From NCBI RefSeq assembly GCF_000026945.1, contig NC_012863.1:1577710-1641709 (forward strand): a stretch of DNA of 64,000 bases, read 5' to 3'. Position 1 is the stretch's first letter. The number at the start of each line of letters is the position of its first letter. This DNA comes from Candida dubliniensis CD36 (lineage: Eukaryota; Ascomycota; Pichiomycetes; Serinales; Debaryomycetaceae). The position numbers were made by a program, and so were the translations under genes. Positions 1 to 8,824 of this stretch are shown here, one piece after another. Below the pieces are notes generated by a model. It did not search any database, was not told the DNA's origin, and worked only from the letters and a program-made list of their open reading frames with translations.

Positions 1-347
1 TTCAACCCTCATTCATTCATTCATTTTTTTTTTTTTTTTTTTTTTTCGTTTTTGATTTTTTTTTTTCTAGCTTCTTCGCATTGCTTCGGAAAATTACCCC
101 CCCCAGCACTAAAAACTGCATCTTATTCTAGATGCTGCAAATCATTATAAACCAATTTCCACCATAAACAAAAGATCAAACCAATCAAAGTGCAATCTAG
201 GATAACTACTACAGTCCCCTTGCCATATAACTAAACTCTACATTTCCTTAATCAAAAAATAAATGCGAAACTAATATAGATTCCCACCTACAAACTATTA
301 ACAAAACCCCAAAACTGAAGTTACGATCAATGTTCATAAATCCAGCA
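1..347. other. AT-rich non-coding flank
   Basis: No gene is seen. The stretch holds a short ATTC repeat near its start, two long T-tracts (about 26-46 and 56-66) and a C-run near 98-105. It lies downstream of the minus-strand gene that ends at 348, so it probably contains that gene's 3' UTR. Confidence 0.6.
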
Positions 348-1496
348 TTATGTACTGACCATCTCTGCCTTCAACTTATTAACAAGAACATTGTAATTTT
401 TGAAATCTTCAGGATCAAGAACAAATTTGTCAATGTTATTTGCCAAATAATTTAGTATTGCTGTCAAGTTTTCAGTTTCAAAGTCATAACTCTTTACATT
501 ACCAATCATATTTTTCTCATATTTTTTATATTGCTTAATAATCTTGACCATCTCAAACTGGTCCTCTTGGCAATGCTTGATCACTAGGTTTTCATTGAAA
601 TTGTTTCTCAATGAAACAGTTATTTTGTCCGTAGGATAAGTTTGTGGAACGGTGAGCATAAGGTCGATGTTCCCGTTCAACTTCCAAAGTTCTGGAGCAG
701 TATCTTGAAGTACTGGAATAGTGGCTCGATAAACCTCATCTTTGAGTAGCCTAACAGATCCATTTAATTTGTAACACATCTCTTCAAGTAGTTTCTTTCG
801 TTGAAGTAACAACCTTGGGTCAACTTTTGGTTTATTATTTGTCTTTGTTTTGAGATTTGGCTGTTGCCTTGGCTGTACATTCTGTTGAGGCTTTGATGAT
901 GTTAGTGGCGGAGATTTCTTCTTGGTCTTTACAAACTTGATAGTTTCTTTCTTTTCCTGTTTCAAAAACAATTCCAAATACTTGTCCAATGTCAATATCA
1001 TTGAAGTTAATCCTATCCCATCAACCAAAGCGATTTCATCATCCTTGGTGGTACCTTGGGCAATATCAACTATTCTTTGAAAACCCGCTTCGACATTATA
1101 AGCAAATCCCCTGGGAATCTCTTCATTCAAGACACTGATTTTGGGTCGTTGAGATTTATCCTCTGGAAACCCACTTGGAATACTCAAATTGATATTCAAC
1201 TTTTCTAGATCGTATGGAAATTCGGGATCAGAAGGTTTAATTCTAAGTGACAAATAAATAGGACTTTCCAGTTTATCTTTCATATAATCAAGCAAATATT
1301 TTTGCAAATAAGACAACCGTACATGATTTTTATAACGTTTGAAATGGTCAGGGTTGTCTGATTCTATTTCTTTCACTTGTTTAATAACCGATTTGGCCGA
1401 GTTTCCATTTATAGTAACCGGTTTAAAAGCACGCATTAACTTCGACACTTGCAAAAATCGAAGTGATTTAGATAAATCTGTATTCTTATTGCTCAT
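348..1496 (-). CDS. Uncharacterised protein with two RWD-like segments
   Basis: The 382-residue product is not one I can name. Two segments (about residues 75-140 and 235-320) show the RWD/UBC-like pattern of alternating hydrophobic strands around a proline-rich turn, for example NLSIPSGFP and LTVPQTYPTD. They are separated by a basic, Gln/Pro/Lys-rich linker (about 185-225) that looks disordered. RWD domains usually bind other proteins, often ubiquitin-system or translation-control factors, but no RING or kinase domain is present, so no function is assigned. The start is the first ATG and sits 171 bp from the divergent PUS5 gene, implying a shared promoter. Its reality as a gene is secure from length; the RWD assignment is tentative. 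Confidence 0.75.
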   Translation of the reverse strand: MSNKNTDLSKSLRFLQVSKLMRAFKPVTINGNSAKSVIKQVKEIESDNPDHFKRYKNHVRLSYLQKYLLDYMKDKLESPIYLSLRIKPSDPEFPYDLEKLNINLSIPSGFPEDKSQRPKISVLNEEIPRGFAYNVEAGFQRIVDIAQGTTKDDEIALVDGIGLTSMILTLDKYLELFLKQEKKETIKFVKTKKKSPPLTSSKPQQNVQPRQQPNLKTKTNNKPKVDPRLLLQRKKLLEEMCYKLNGSVRLLKDEVYRATIPVLQDTAPELWKLNGNIDLMLTVPQTYPTDKITVSLRNNFNENLVIKHCQEDQFEMVKIIKQYKKYEKNMIGNVKSYDFETENLTAILNYLANNIDKFVLDPEDFKNYNVLVNKLKAEMVST

Positions 1497-1667
1497 ATTT
1501 GTGGTAGGGTAGGTGGTGTAGACTTTTTCAGTACCATAATCATTTTATTCGAATTTTTTTTTTTTTTTTTTTTTTGTTTGTTTGTTTGCAAATTACTCGG
1601 TTTTATAATCCTGGTGGATTTCCTCTGTTTATATTCTACTTTTAATGACTCATCCATTTGCATCCTT

Positions 1668-2483
1668 ATGAAACTAGATCTTGTCAAGCGTACGTTTAAC
1701 TATGTAATAGTTAATAAACCTTCGGGAATGGTATGCGATACTAATCACACAAATAATATTATTACTGCATTGACAAACGAATTTAAAGCCATACTTCCCT
1801 CAGTCAACTCATCACAATTTAGACTTGTACAAAGACTAGATAGATTCGTCACTGGTGGTCTCGTAGTTGCTAGAAATAAAAAATGGGCAGACAAGGTTAG
1901 GAAATCGTTTTTTCAAGAAGGTACTCTTCGACTTACAAGAAGGTATGTCGGATTGATAGCTCTCGACCAAATTCCTGAATCAACCCAGGGCACAATTGAT
2001 TTCCCCATACAAGCATTAGAGAAGGATTACAGAGGGAAAGGAGAGTCAAGAAAGCTACTTACTTACTCTGCTGTTACACATTATAAATTGATTCCAAAAG
2101 CAAGGCGAGCCATAGAAGGAATATTTCCGATATCCCAACAGGGTCCAGTATTACCAATTATCTTGGAGTTGGAAACAGGTAGGAAAAACCAAATTCGAGA
2201 CCACATAATACAAAAATTTGGAGTTCCTTTGTTGAATGATGATAATTTTTCTGATTTCAAGCTAAATTCCGAAATTCCTAAAAACGTCAATAGCAAGTTG
2301 TATAAAAGTAACCAAATTGCTCTTCATGCAGGTTTGATAATTATGGAGAATAATGGAGTATCACAACAATTTTTGTTTCCAGTGAACAACGCTTATGATA
2401 GAGAGCTATGGGGAAGCTTTGTTAACGAAAATGGTGAGTTCATTGATGAGATCCGAGATGGATTAGTTAATTTCAGAATTTGA
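1668..2483 (+). CDS. PUS5: Mitochondrial 21S rRNA pseudouridine synthase (RluA family)
   Basis: The protein belongs to the RluA family, which isomerises uridine to pseudouridine in RNA. The diagnostic catalytic segment RLDRFVTGGLVVAR is visible about 57 residues in, with the catalytic Asp in RLD; an NYVIVNKPSGM segment precedes it, and GRKNQIRDHI and IALHAGLI follow in the usual family order. The 271-residue length fits yeast Pus5 (254 in S. cerevisiae, from memory), which modifies one site in mitochondrial large rRNA. I chose ATG 1668 because the region before it (from 1578) is hydrophobic and follows directly on a T-tract; a longer 301-residue form from 1578 cannot be excluded and might carry targeting information. 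The other RluA enzymes Pus6/Pus9 are longer. Confidence 0.75.
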   Translation: MKLDLVKRTFNYVIVNKPSGMVCDTNHTNNIITALTNEFKAILPSVNSSQFRLVQRLDRFVTGGLVVARNKKWADKVRKSFFQEGTLRLTRRYVGLIALDQIPESTQGTIDFPIQALEKDYRGKGESRKLLTYSAVTHYKLIPKARRAIEGIFPISQQGPVLPIILELETGRKNQIRDHIIQKFGVPLLNDDNFSDFKLNSEIPKNVNSKLYKSNQIALHAGLIIMENNGVSQQFLFPVNNAYDRELWGSFVNENGEFIDEIRDGLVNFRI

Positions 2484-2728
2484 ACTCGGACAGACTAGTA
2501 AATAAATGGTACTCTTGTGATAGTTTTCTTGACGTTCAATGGTTGCTGAAATTACTGTATGCATATTCATGCTGGTGTGACAGCTACTTGTCATTCCGGT
2601 AAGTTTGCGCAACTACACCCTGCAGTTACATACTTCATTGCTTAGAGAATATCTTTCCTTCATTCTTGTATAAATGTCTACGGATTCGCTCAACTTTTAT
2701 TCCTATCAACTACCGTCCCACATTAAAA

Positions 2729-3175
2729 ATGTCTGAAATATTCAAAGCTAGTCACAGGAGAGTGTATGGTCACCACAGTAATAGTAGCAGCAGCAGCAGC
2801 AGCAGCAGTAACAGTATCAGCATGAGTCCAAGTGGTAGTGCTAGCAACAGAAATAGTACCACGAGCGGTATTAGTGACAACAGGACAAAACTTTCTCATG
2901 ATATAGTAGCAGGGGCTGCCTCCTTTGAGGCCACCAGATTGTTTGAGGATAAGCATCGAAAAAACGGGAAACCTGTTAGTCATGCTTTTGCCAAGAAAAC
3001 TCTTACTGCATTTGCTTCTTCTGAGGTGGATAAATTATTTGAAGTGAAGGAATTGAGTCATTTGGATAAGAATCAAATAAAAAGTGAGGCAATAAGAATG
3101 GTTGAAAAAGAATATGAGACCTACTATGGTGGTCAGAAGCATTGGTCTCCAACTTTTAAACCAATAACTTGGTAA
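2729..3175 (+). CDS. CipC-like / DUF3759 small protein with poly-Ser tract
   Basis: The product has 148 residues from ATG 2729; an in-frame ATG at 2666 would add 21 residues. The C-terminal half matches the fungal CipC/DUF3759 family: HDIVAGAASFEATRLFED, then GKPVSHAFAKKTLTAFAS and EVDKLFEVKEL. Members are small, abundant, often stress- or growth-phase-responsive proteins of unknown biochemical role. The N-terminal half carries a run of AGC-encoded serines (near 2785-2808) and many further Ser residues, which filamentous-fungal CipC proteins do not generally have. No signal peptide or membrane segment is seen. Family call is good; function is unknown. Confidence 0.75.
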   Translation: MSEIFKASHRRVYGHHSNSSSSSSSSSNSISMSPSGSASNRNSTTSGISDNRTKLSHDIVAGAASFEATRLFEDKHRKNGKPVSHAFAKKTLTAFASSEVDKLFEVKELSHLDKNQIKSEAIRMVEKEYETYYGGQKHWSPTFKPITW

Positions 3176-3206
3176 TTTACGGCTGCATATATTAGTATAT
3201 TCTCTA

Positions 3207-3209
<3 letters not shown>

Positions 3210-3250
<41 letters not shown>
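3210..3250. repeat. (AT)n(GT)n microsatellite
   Basis: About fifteen AT dinucleotides run directly into five GT dinucleotides. It lies between the convergent CipC-like and ZRT1 genes, in their 3' flanks, and is likely length-variable between strains. Confidence 0.9.
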
Positions 3251-3265
3251 ATTGTATATCGAAAT

Positions 3266-4672
3266 TTACGCCCAATTACCCAATAAGCTCATGAGCAACA
3301 TTCCCAAGACCAAACTTACTAAAGCAACTGTAGTTTTTAACAAAGAACTGTTTCTCAAGTGGCCATGCAACCAATCGTGACTCCACATTTCAATCAAACC
3401 GGTCCAAAGAAGCACACCTGCCGAAAAAGAATCCAATGTTCCCAATGCAATTAAAGTAGCAGGGTCATTACCATTAAATTTGTTCAACACACCAATACCA
3501 ATTGCCATTCCGATAGGGGTAATCAAAGCAAACATGAGGGCCATTACCAATTTGGTTGACAAGTTTGCATTGGTAATAGATATAATTCTAGAAGACAAAG
3601 CCAACCCTTCAAAGAACTGGTGGAAAACAATAACAATGAATAAGGTAATAAAGTACACATCATCGGTAACAACTAAGGTAATACCAATAAGGATGGAATG
3701 GAAAATGATTCCTGCTTCTAAAATCATTACTGAAATCTTATCATTGACTGAAATGCCATGTAATGATTGCTCATTGCTGGATGATTCCTCAATTTCTTTT
3801 TTATCGTCATTTGTAGTATCACGGGTATTGAGTACTCTAAGTGCAATATACTCGATTATAAAAGCAATAAATATTCCTGCCATGGTTATTGAAGCACTAG
3901 TCCCTTCATACTTGATATTCAAACAGGAATTACTCCACATTAATTGTGCATGAGTCATCAAATGTACAAATGCCGTTGATATAATAATACCAGTACCAAA
4001 CTGTTTGATGATAACAATAATGTAGTTTTCTTGGGACAAATGGACAAATTGTTTCAACACAATAGGACCAAAAGATCCAATACCAGAAGTAACAAGAATA
4101 ACAAAAAGCAACCCAATTCTCAAAGGAATATCATAATCTCTTTCCACTCTTTCACAAGTTACAGCGTCGTGGTTATTATCGCCAACACAATGTTCAACCC
4201 CAGCATGGAAATGGCACTTTTTCCCAGAAGAGGAGCTTGACCCTTCATTGTCTTCTTCTTCTAATTTCACAAACTGAACTTCGTTGTCTCCATTCATACA
4301 GAAGGTATCGCCATCGTGTGAGTGGCACCCAGTATAGCTTGTAGGAAGATTGTTAATGTTAGTTGGGGCTGGCAAGATAGAACCTTCATTTCCGTAACCG
4401 TCAACACAATATTGAACTGAATTATGAAAGTGACAATCTGTTATTGCTGTTGTTTGAACGATGACAGACAGGTTCAGTGGAGGAGAAGTGATTGTAGAAC
4501 TATCCAAGGAAGTTGACAGACTCTGTTGTCTCGTTAATGTTAAGTACACAGTACCATCAGTTGGGTTCAGCTCGGTGGTTGGCAATCTGTAGCTTCTGGT
4601 GGATAACACTGTCACAGTTTCAGTACAAACCTTAGTCAATAACACTATGAAAAATAAATAGGCAAACTTCAT
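3266..4672 (-). CDS. ZRT1: ZIP-family plasma-membrane zinc transporter, partner of Pra1
   Basis: A 468-residue ZIP transporter that imports zinc across the plasma membrane. It starts with a signal-like segment (residues 1-17). An unusually long extracellular N-terminal region of about 180 residues holds three Cys/His boxes: CHFHNSVQYC (80-89), CHSHDGDTFC (116-125) and CHFHAGVEHC (153-162). The ZIP core follows with about eight membrane helices. Metal-site segments are visible: a His-containing helix near 231-241 (FVHLMTH), EAGIIFHS (319-326) and HQFFEGLALS (351-360). An acidic/Ser loop lies at about 285-310. It is transcribed divergently from PRA1; in C. albicans this pair works together, Pra1 binding zinc outside the cell and docking at Zrt1 (the locus is also called ZRT101). 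The TATAAAG complement at about 4735-4741 is a plausible TATA element. Confidence 0.93.
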   Translation of the reverse strand: MKFAYLFFIVLLTKVCTETVTVLSTRSYRLPTTELNPTDGTVYLTLTRQQSLSTSLDSSTITSPPLNLSVIVQTTAITDCHFHNSVQYCVDGYGNEGSILPAPTNINNLPTSYTGCHSHDGDTFCMNGDNEVQFVKLEEEDNEGSSSSSGKKCHFHAGVEHCVGDNNHDAVTCERVERDYDIPLRIGLLFVILVTSGIGSFGPIVLKQFVHLSQENYIIVIIKQFGTGIIISTAFVHLMTHAQLMWSNSCLNIKYEGTSASITMAGIFIAFIIEYIALRVLNTRDTTNDDKKEIEESSSNEQSLHGISVNDKISVMILEAGIIFHSILIGITLVVTDDVYFITLFIVIVFHQFFEGLALSSRIISITNANLSTKLVMALMFALITPIGMAIGIGVLNKFNGNDPATLIALGTLDSFSAGVLLWTGLIEMWSHDWLHGHLRNSSLLKTTVALVSLVLGMLLMSLLGNWA

Positions 4673-4766
4673 TGATCCTGTTAATTCTTAGAGTTTAGAG
4701 AACAACCATCAAAACATATCCCAACAAGAGCTAGCTTTATATCTGTTTTCCAATATTTCATCGTCT

Positions 4767-4773
4767 GCCAAGA
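4767..4773 (+). promoter_or_regulatory. Rim101-type site GCCAAGA
   Basis: GCCAAGA matches the core bound by the pH regulator Rim101 in Candida. PRA1 is the pH-regulated antigen and ZRT1 is co-expressed with it, so the location makes sense. A seven-base match alone is weak; the second copy at 4936 in the same orientation strengthens it. Confidence 0.5.
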
Positions 4774-4935
4774 CAAGTCACAACTTTAACCACCATGGTA
4801 TATATCTTCATTGCGACAGGTCTCTATAAATCTATGTTCCAAATTATTCTGGGCGACCTCACCTTGCCCTGGCAGTTGAAATATATGAGATATTTCGCAC
4901 CCACTTCCCTCGTCACAACCACTACAGTTACATTT

Positions 4936-4942
4936 GCCAAGA
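4936..4942 (+). promoter_or_regulatory. Second Rim101-type site GCCAAGA
   Basis: This is the second identical, same-strand GCCAAGA core in the PRA1/ZRT1 promoter, 216 bp upstream of the PRA1 start codon. Confidence 0.5.
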
Positions 4943-5151
4943 GATACAAGTGCCACTAATTAATTAATCTTTTCCTCGGTGCCTTCATAGATCTGTATTG
5001 CAAACAATTCAGGGAAAAAAATGGGAGAGGGACAGGATGGTTATAACGGTTATATATTCTGTGTAAACCAAAGTATAAAGAGAAGACCATATCTTGTCAA
5101 AAAAGATCGTTGTACTTTTATTCTGACCAAACACGCTCTTATCTTCACACT

Positions 5152-6051
5152 ATGAATTATTTATTGATTTGTTTATTATTTGCTTTTTCCGTTGCTGCAC
5201 CAGTTACTGTTACCAGATTTGTTGATGCTTCTCCAACTGGTTATGATTGGCAGTCTGACTGGGTTAAAGTTTTTCCGATTGATCAATCGTGTAATGCCAC
5301 CGAATATAACCAATTATCCGCTGGGTTGCAAGAAGCTCAATTATTAGCTGAACATGCCAAGGATCACACATTGAGATTTGGTAATAAATCCCCATTTTTC
5401 AGAAAATACTTTGGCAACGAGACTGCAAGTGCTGAGGTTGTTGGTCATTTTGACAATGTTGTAGGTGCCGACAAATCTTCCATTTTGTTTCTTTGTGATG
5501 ACTTGGATGACAAGTGCAAAAATGATGGGTGGGCTGGATATTGGAGAGGCTCTAACCATAGTGATGAGACTATTATTTGTGAATATTCTTTTGTTAGCAG
5601 AAGATACTTGTCGCAACTATGCTCCAGTGGATATACCGTCTCGCAATCTAAGACAAACATTTTTTGGGCAAGTGACTTATTACACCGATTCTGGCACTTA
5701 AAATCGATTGGACAGCTTGTTATTGATCATTATGCTGATACTTATAAGGAAGTTCTTGAATTAGCTCAAGAAAATTCTACCTATGCTGCAAAAAACTCGC
5801 AATCGTTGATTTATTATGCTTTGGATGTCTATGCATATGATGTTGCAATTCCAGGCGAAGGGTGCAATGGAGATGGTACTCTGTACAAGACATCAGATTT
5901 TGAAATTGGTCAGGATAACGAACATAGTTCTGAATCAGGGACCAGCAGCACAGCTTCAAGTTCCGATCAACATACTGATAGCAACCCTAGCACCACCACA
6001 TCTGCTAGTCTGCATTGCCACACACATGCAGATGGCGAAGTTCACTGTTAG
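5152..6051 (+). CDS. PRA1: pH-regulated antigen, secreted zinc-binding protein (zincophore)
   Basis: A 299-residue secreted glycoprotein, the same length as I recall for C. albicans Pra1. It has a signal peptide (1-16), several N-glycosylation sequons and paired cysteines. A deuterolysin/Aspf2-like zinc-site segment HRFWH occurs at residues 178-182 with a further His at 193. A Ser/Thr-rich tail (about 255-285) ends in CHTHADGEVHC, a zinc-binding terminus. Family knowledge: Pra1 scavenges zinc outside the cell, returns it through Zrt1, and also binds host complement proteins. The ATG at 5152 is chosen because the longer frame begins with TTG. CTG codons 244 and 287 should read Ser; at both positions I recall Ser in C. 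albicans Pra1. Divergent partner ZRT1 lies 479 bp away. Confidence 0.95.
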   Translation: MNYLLICLLFAFSVAAPVTVTRFVDASPTGYDWQSDWVKVFPIDQSCNATEYNQLSAGLQEAQLLAEHAKDHTLRFGNKSPFFRKYFGNETASAEVVGHFDNVVGADKSSILFLCDDLDDKCKNDGWAGYWRGSNHSDETIICEYSFVSRRYLSQLCSSGYTVSQSKTNIFWASDLLHRFWHLKSIGQLVIDHYADTYKEVLELAQENSTYAAKNSQSLIYYALDVYAYDVAIPGEGCNGDGTLYKTSDFEIGQDNEHSSESGTSSTASSSDQHTDSNPSTTTSASLHCHTHADGEVHC

Positions 6052-6183
6052 TTGTCAAGTCCAGCATTGGGTTTTCAAACTATTTCCACGTTTGTTTTAA
6101 TGTGTTTTGAGGATACATTTTGTTTAATTAATTTATAGTTTGAAAGAATTAAAAAAAAAAAAAAAAAGCAAATTGTAAAAATT

Positions 6184-6461
6184 GTATGTAACTGGAAGAG
6201 CGATTCTAGTATCGAACTGTAGTTTAATAAGCTGATTATTACGCCCACAGAGTGTTTTGAAATTGTTGCACTACGTCATTAATGAGATTTTAGGACGACG
6301 AACAAAGCCTCGCGGTTTTTGTGGGATTAGCTTTAGTTTCTCATTTTTCTTGAAAGGGGAAAAGGCAAATGGATAAAAATTTTTTTAAAGTAGCAAATCT
6401 AAAATCCAAAGTATTAGTTGTGCTGGTGGTACAAAGATACTAACAAGACCCAACCATACAG
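6184..6461 (+). other. Candidate 5' UTR intron ahead of the MNN4-family gene
   Basis: GTATGT at 6184-6189, a perfect branch sequence TACTAAC at 6438-6444, and CAG at 6459-6461 are correctly ordered and spaced for a yeast intron of 278 bp. They lie in the 572-bp gap between PRA1 and the mannosylphosphate gene starting at 6624. No coding exon is visible before it, so it would be a leader intron. Directly after the proposed acceptor is a 19-codon upstream ORF (6462-6521). Inference only; chance co-occurrence is possible. Confidence 0.3.
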
Positions 6462-6623
6462 ATGAATGTTTTCAAAAATAGTCAACTCAGGCATATTTTC
6501 ATATCGAGCAATGAAGAATAATGTTTACCAGTACCCTTTCTTTTTTTTTTTTATTATTTTGAATTAAATCAAAGTTTACCACTTCCACGAGCATTATATG
6601 CCTATTACTTTCTTTGACTTGAC

Positions 6624-8702
6624 ATGTATAATAAATACTCCAGCATTAGAAGACTAAGGAAACCCTTGATTTTGTTATTAATAGCTAATACCCTATACTT
6701 GTCATTTTATCATTATTTTAGCAATAATGATTCACAGTTGACTTTGTTGAATGTACCACTAGACTCGACTAATCTTTTAGCGGAATATGCTACAACAGAT
6801 GCAAACTATACCAAGGAAGTTGACGAGCTTGTGGCGAGTATTGGATCGCCCGTTGTGACTTCACAATACCGTATTCCAAGAAAAACCAATCAAATATTTC
6901 AAGATCCTAGATTAACCTTTGGCTTAATACTAAATTATGTTTACCAAAATCCTTCGTCTAGCATTCCATTCCATTGGGCTGATTGGGTTGACTTGTCACT
7001 CTTGAACAACCAATTAAATAAGCCGGTTGATAAACGTCTCAAATGTGAAGATATTCTAAATCATATTCACTTGCAATTTGACAAAGATAAAGAGTTGTGT
7101 GAAGAAAACACTCGCTATTTTGGTTGTGCTGATAGTAAACTGTTAAACCTATCCCAACTACAAGAGTATGGCGTTGATTCATACGAACAGTTACCAGGTT
7201 TTGTACAGTTTGAGCATACTGTATTTTCAGCAACCGAGTATATCAGAAATTTGCAAGGAAAAACATACGTGCTAACAAGTATGCCTATTCCATATAGTGT
7301 CATATTTATGAACGATAAGGGCGAGGATCTTGTATTTGATGTCTATAAAGAGAGACTAGAGAAATTGAGAGACAGCTACAAGAAATCTAAAATAGATCCA
7401 GTTGCTGAATTTGAAAAGTTAACGGAAGGATCTAACGTTTATAAGCCAAAACCAATAATAGATATACCCTTGAGTGAATTTGAATATGAAAAGGATTTTG
7501 TTCTCGAATCAATAAAGAACTTGGAGGCAAAATCAGACTTGAATCAACACGAACAATCATATTTGTGGTCGTTAAAAAAGTCTATTGCGATTCAAGAATC
7601 TCTGGACCCGGAAACTAGATATTTTAATGAAGCAACTATGACTGTGGGTGATGCGAACCAAGATTCAGGGTGGCATTACGATTGGAGGTTTTTCAATGGG
7701 AAACTCAAAGATGGTGCACGAACTGCAATTATATTGGAACGGTTACTTCGTAATTGGTTTAGATTCACTGAAAAGTATGGAATTGTTAGTTGGATTGCCC
7801 ATGGTCCGTTATTGAGTTGGTACTGGAATGGGGCCATCTTTCCTTACGACAACGATTTAGATGTTCAAATGCCAATAAAGCAGTTGGCCAAGTTAGGAGA
7901 ATTGTATAATCAAACGTTGGTAGTTGAAGACTTGCGCGAAGGATTTGGGAAATATTTGATAGATGTGGGTACTTTTATTCACAACAGGGATATATCGAAC
8001 GATGGTAATCACATTGATGCCAGGTTTATTGATGTGGACACGGGTGTTTATATTGATATTACGGGATTGAGTAATGTGGTAGTAAGCAGAGCATCGAGAT
8101 ATGATGGAAGAGATATCCATGATCGTCGAAAACACTTTTATAAATTGACAGATTTGGCGCCAGTTAAATTGTCAATGCTAAACGGGGTCCCTTGCTACAT
8201 AACCAATCACATTGTTCAGAACCTTAAAAGAGAGTACCGTAGTGGAATCACCAGGAAACAGTACCAAGATTATATTTTTTCAAATAAGCTTAATATTTGG
8301 ATCCACACTCTGGTTTTGGCTGAAGCGTTGGAAAAGAATGACTACATTAACAGTAGTGGCAATATAAGCAATTTACAAATGAAATTTCTTATTGATGAAA
8401 TGACTGATGATCAGATTTTTCAAATGCTTTCGAATAATGATCAGCTATTGTTGGATTATCAATTGGCTCGAAATGCTAGGAAATTTCATGCCGAAGAACT
8501 CAAGTATCTTACAACATTTACCAGTAAAGGTAGAGCAATTGACAACGACGACATAACAGAGGAGTATAAAGAGTTGCTAGACATCGTGACTTTACATAAA
8601 CCTTTTAGGGAATCATTATTTGAATATGAAAGAGTCAATGGTAGGTTAGATACGTTTTACGAGGAGTACAATCAGGAGATAGATAGTTTAACAGTTTCAT
8701 AG
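6624..8702 (+). CDS. MNN4-family protein, LicD-type phosphotransferase domain (cell-wall mannosylphosphate)
   Basis: A 692-residue type II membrane protein: a short cytosolic N-terminus, one membrane anchor at about residues 13-31, then a lumenal domain. The central region (about 340-540) has the LicD/Mnn4 pattern, including SGWHYDWRFFNGKLKDG, SWIAHGPLLSWYWNGAIFPYD and the acidic DNDLDVQMP, typical of nucleotidyl/phospho-transferases. Mnn4-family proteins promote transfer of mannosylphosphate to N- and O-linked cell-wall mannans in the Golgi. Candida has several Mnn4 paralogues, so I do not choose a number; the Lys/Glu repeat tail of S. cerevisiae Mnn4 is absent. It is 572 bp downstream of PRA1 on the same strand, with a possible leader intron between. 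Confidence 0.85.
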   Translation: MYNKYSSIRRLRKPLILLLIANTLYLSFYHYFSNNDSQLTLLNVPLDSTNLLAEYATTDANYTKEVDELVASIGSPVVTSQYRIPRKTNQIFQDPRLTFGLILNYVYQNPSSSIPFHWADWVDLSLLNNQLNKPVDKRLKCEDILNHIHLQFDKDKELCEENTRYFGCADSKLLNLSQLQEYGVDSYEQLPGFVQFEHTVFSATEYIRNLQGKTYVLTSMPIPYSVIFMNDKGEDLVFDVYKERLEKLRDSYKKSKIDPVAEFEKLTEGSNVYKPKPIIDIPLSEFEYEKDFVLESIKNLEAKSDLNQHEQSYLWSLKKSIAIQESLDPETRYFNEATMTVGDANQDSGWHYDWRFFNGKLKDGARTAIILERLLRNWFRFTEKYGIVSWIAHGPLLSWYWNGAIFPYDNDLDVQMPIKQLAKLGELYNQTLVVEDLREGFGKYLIDVGTFIHNRDISNDGNHIDARFIDVDTGVYIDITGLSNVVVSRASRYDGRDIHDRRKHFYKLTDLAPVKLSMLNGVPCYITNHIVQNLKREYRSGITRKQYQDYIFSNKLNIWIHTLVLAEALEKNDYINSSGNISNLQMKFLIDEMTDDQIFQMLSNNDQLLLDYQLARNARKFHAEELKYLTTFTSKGRAIDNDDITEEYKELLDIVTLHKPFRESLFEYERVNGRLDTFYEEYNQEIDSLTVS

Positions 8703-8824
8703 ACGCATAACAAGATAGTTTCTAGAAAGTTTTAAGATATTTAGTTTTTGTAGATTCAGTGCTTGTTTTTTTTTTTTTTTTTTTTGTTTTGCAATAATTT
8801 TGGAAAATTGGCTGTTTTGACTTT

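Larger units (their letters stand above)
4673..5151. promoter_or_regulatory. Shared divergent promoter of ZRT1 and PRA1
   Basis: These 479 bp separate the two start codons and are the only regulatory DNA available to both genes on their 5' sides. TATA-like sequences sit near each end. Two Rim101-type sites lie within it (listed separately). I looked for a Zap1-type ACCTTnAAGGT zinc element and saw no clean match, only a half-like CACCTTGCCC near 4859. Confidence 0.7.

Noticed and set aside
3480..3953. 157-codon plus-strand frame opposite ZRT1
   Set aside because: ZRT1 is unmistakable on the other strand; this is a shadow.
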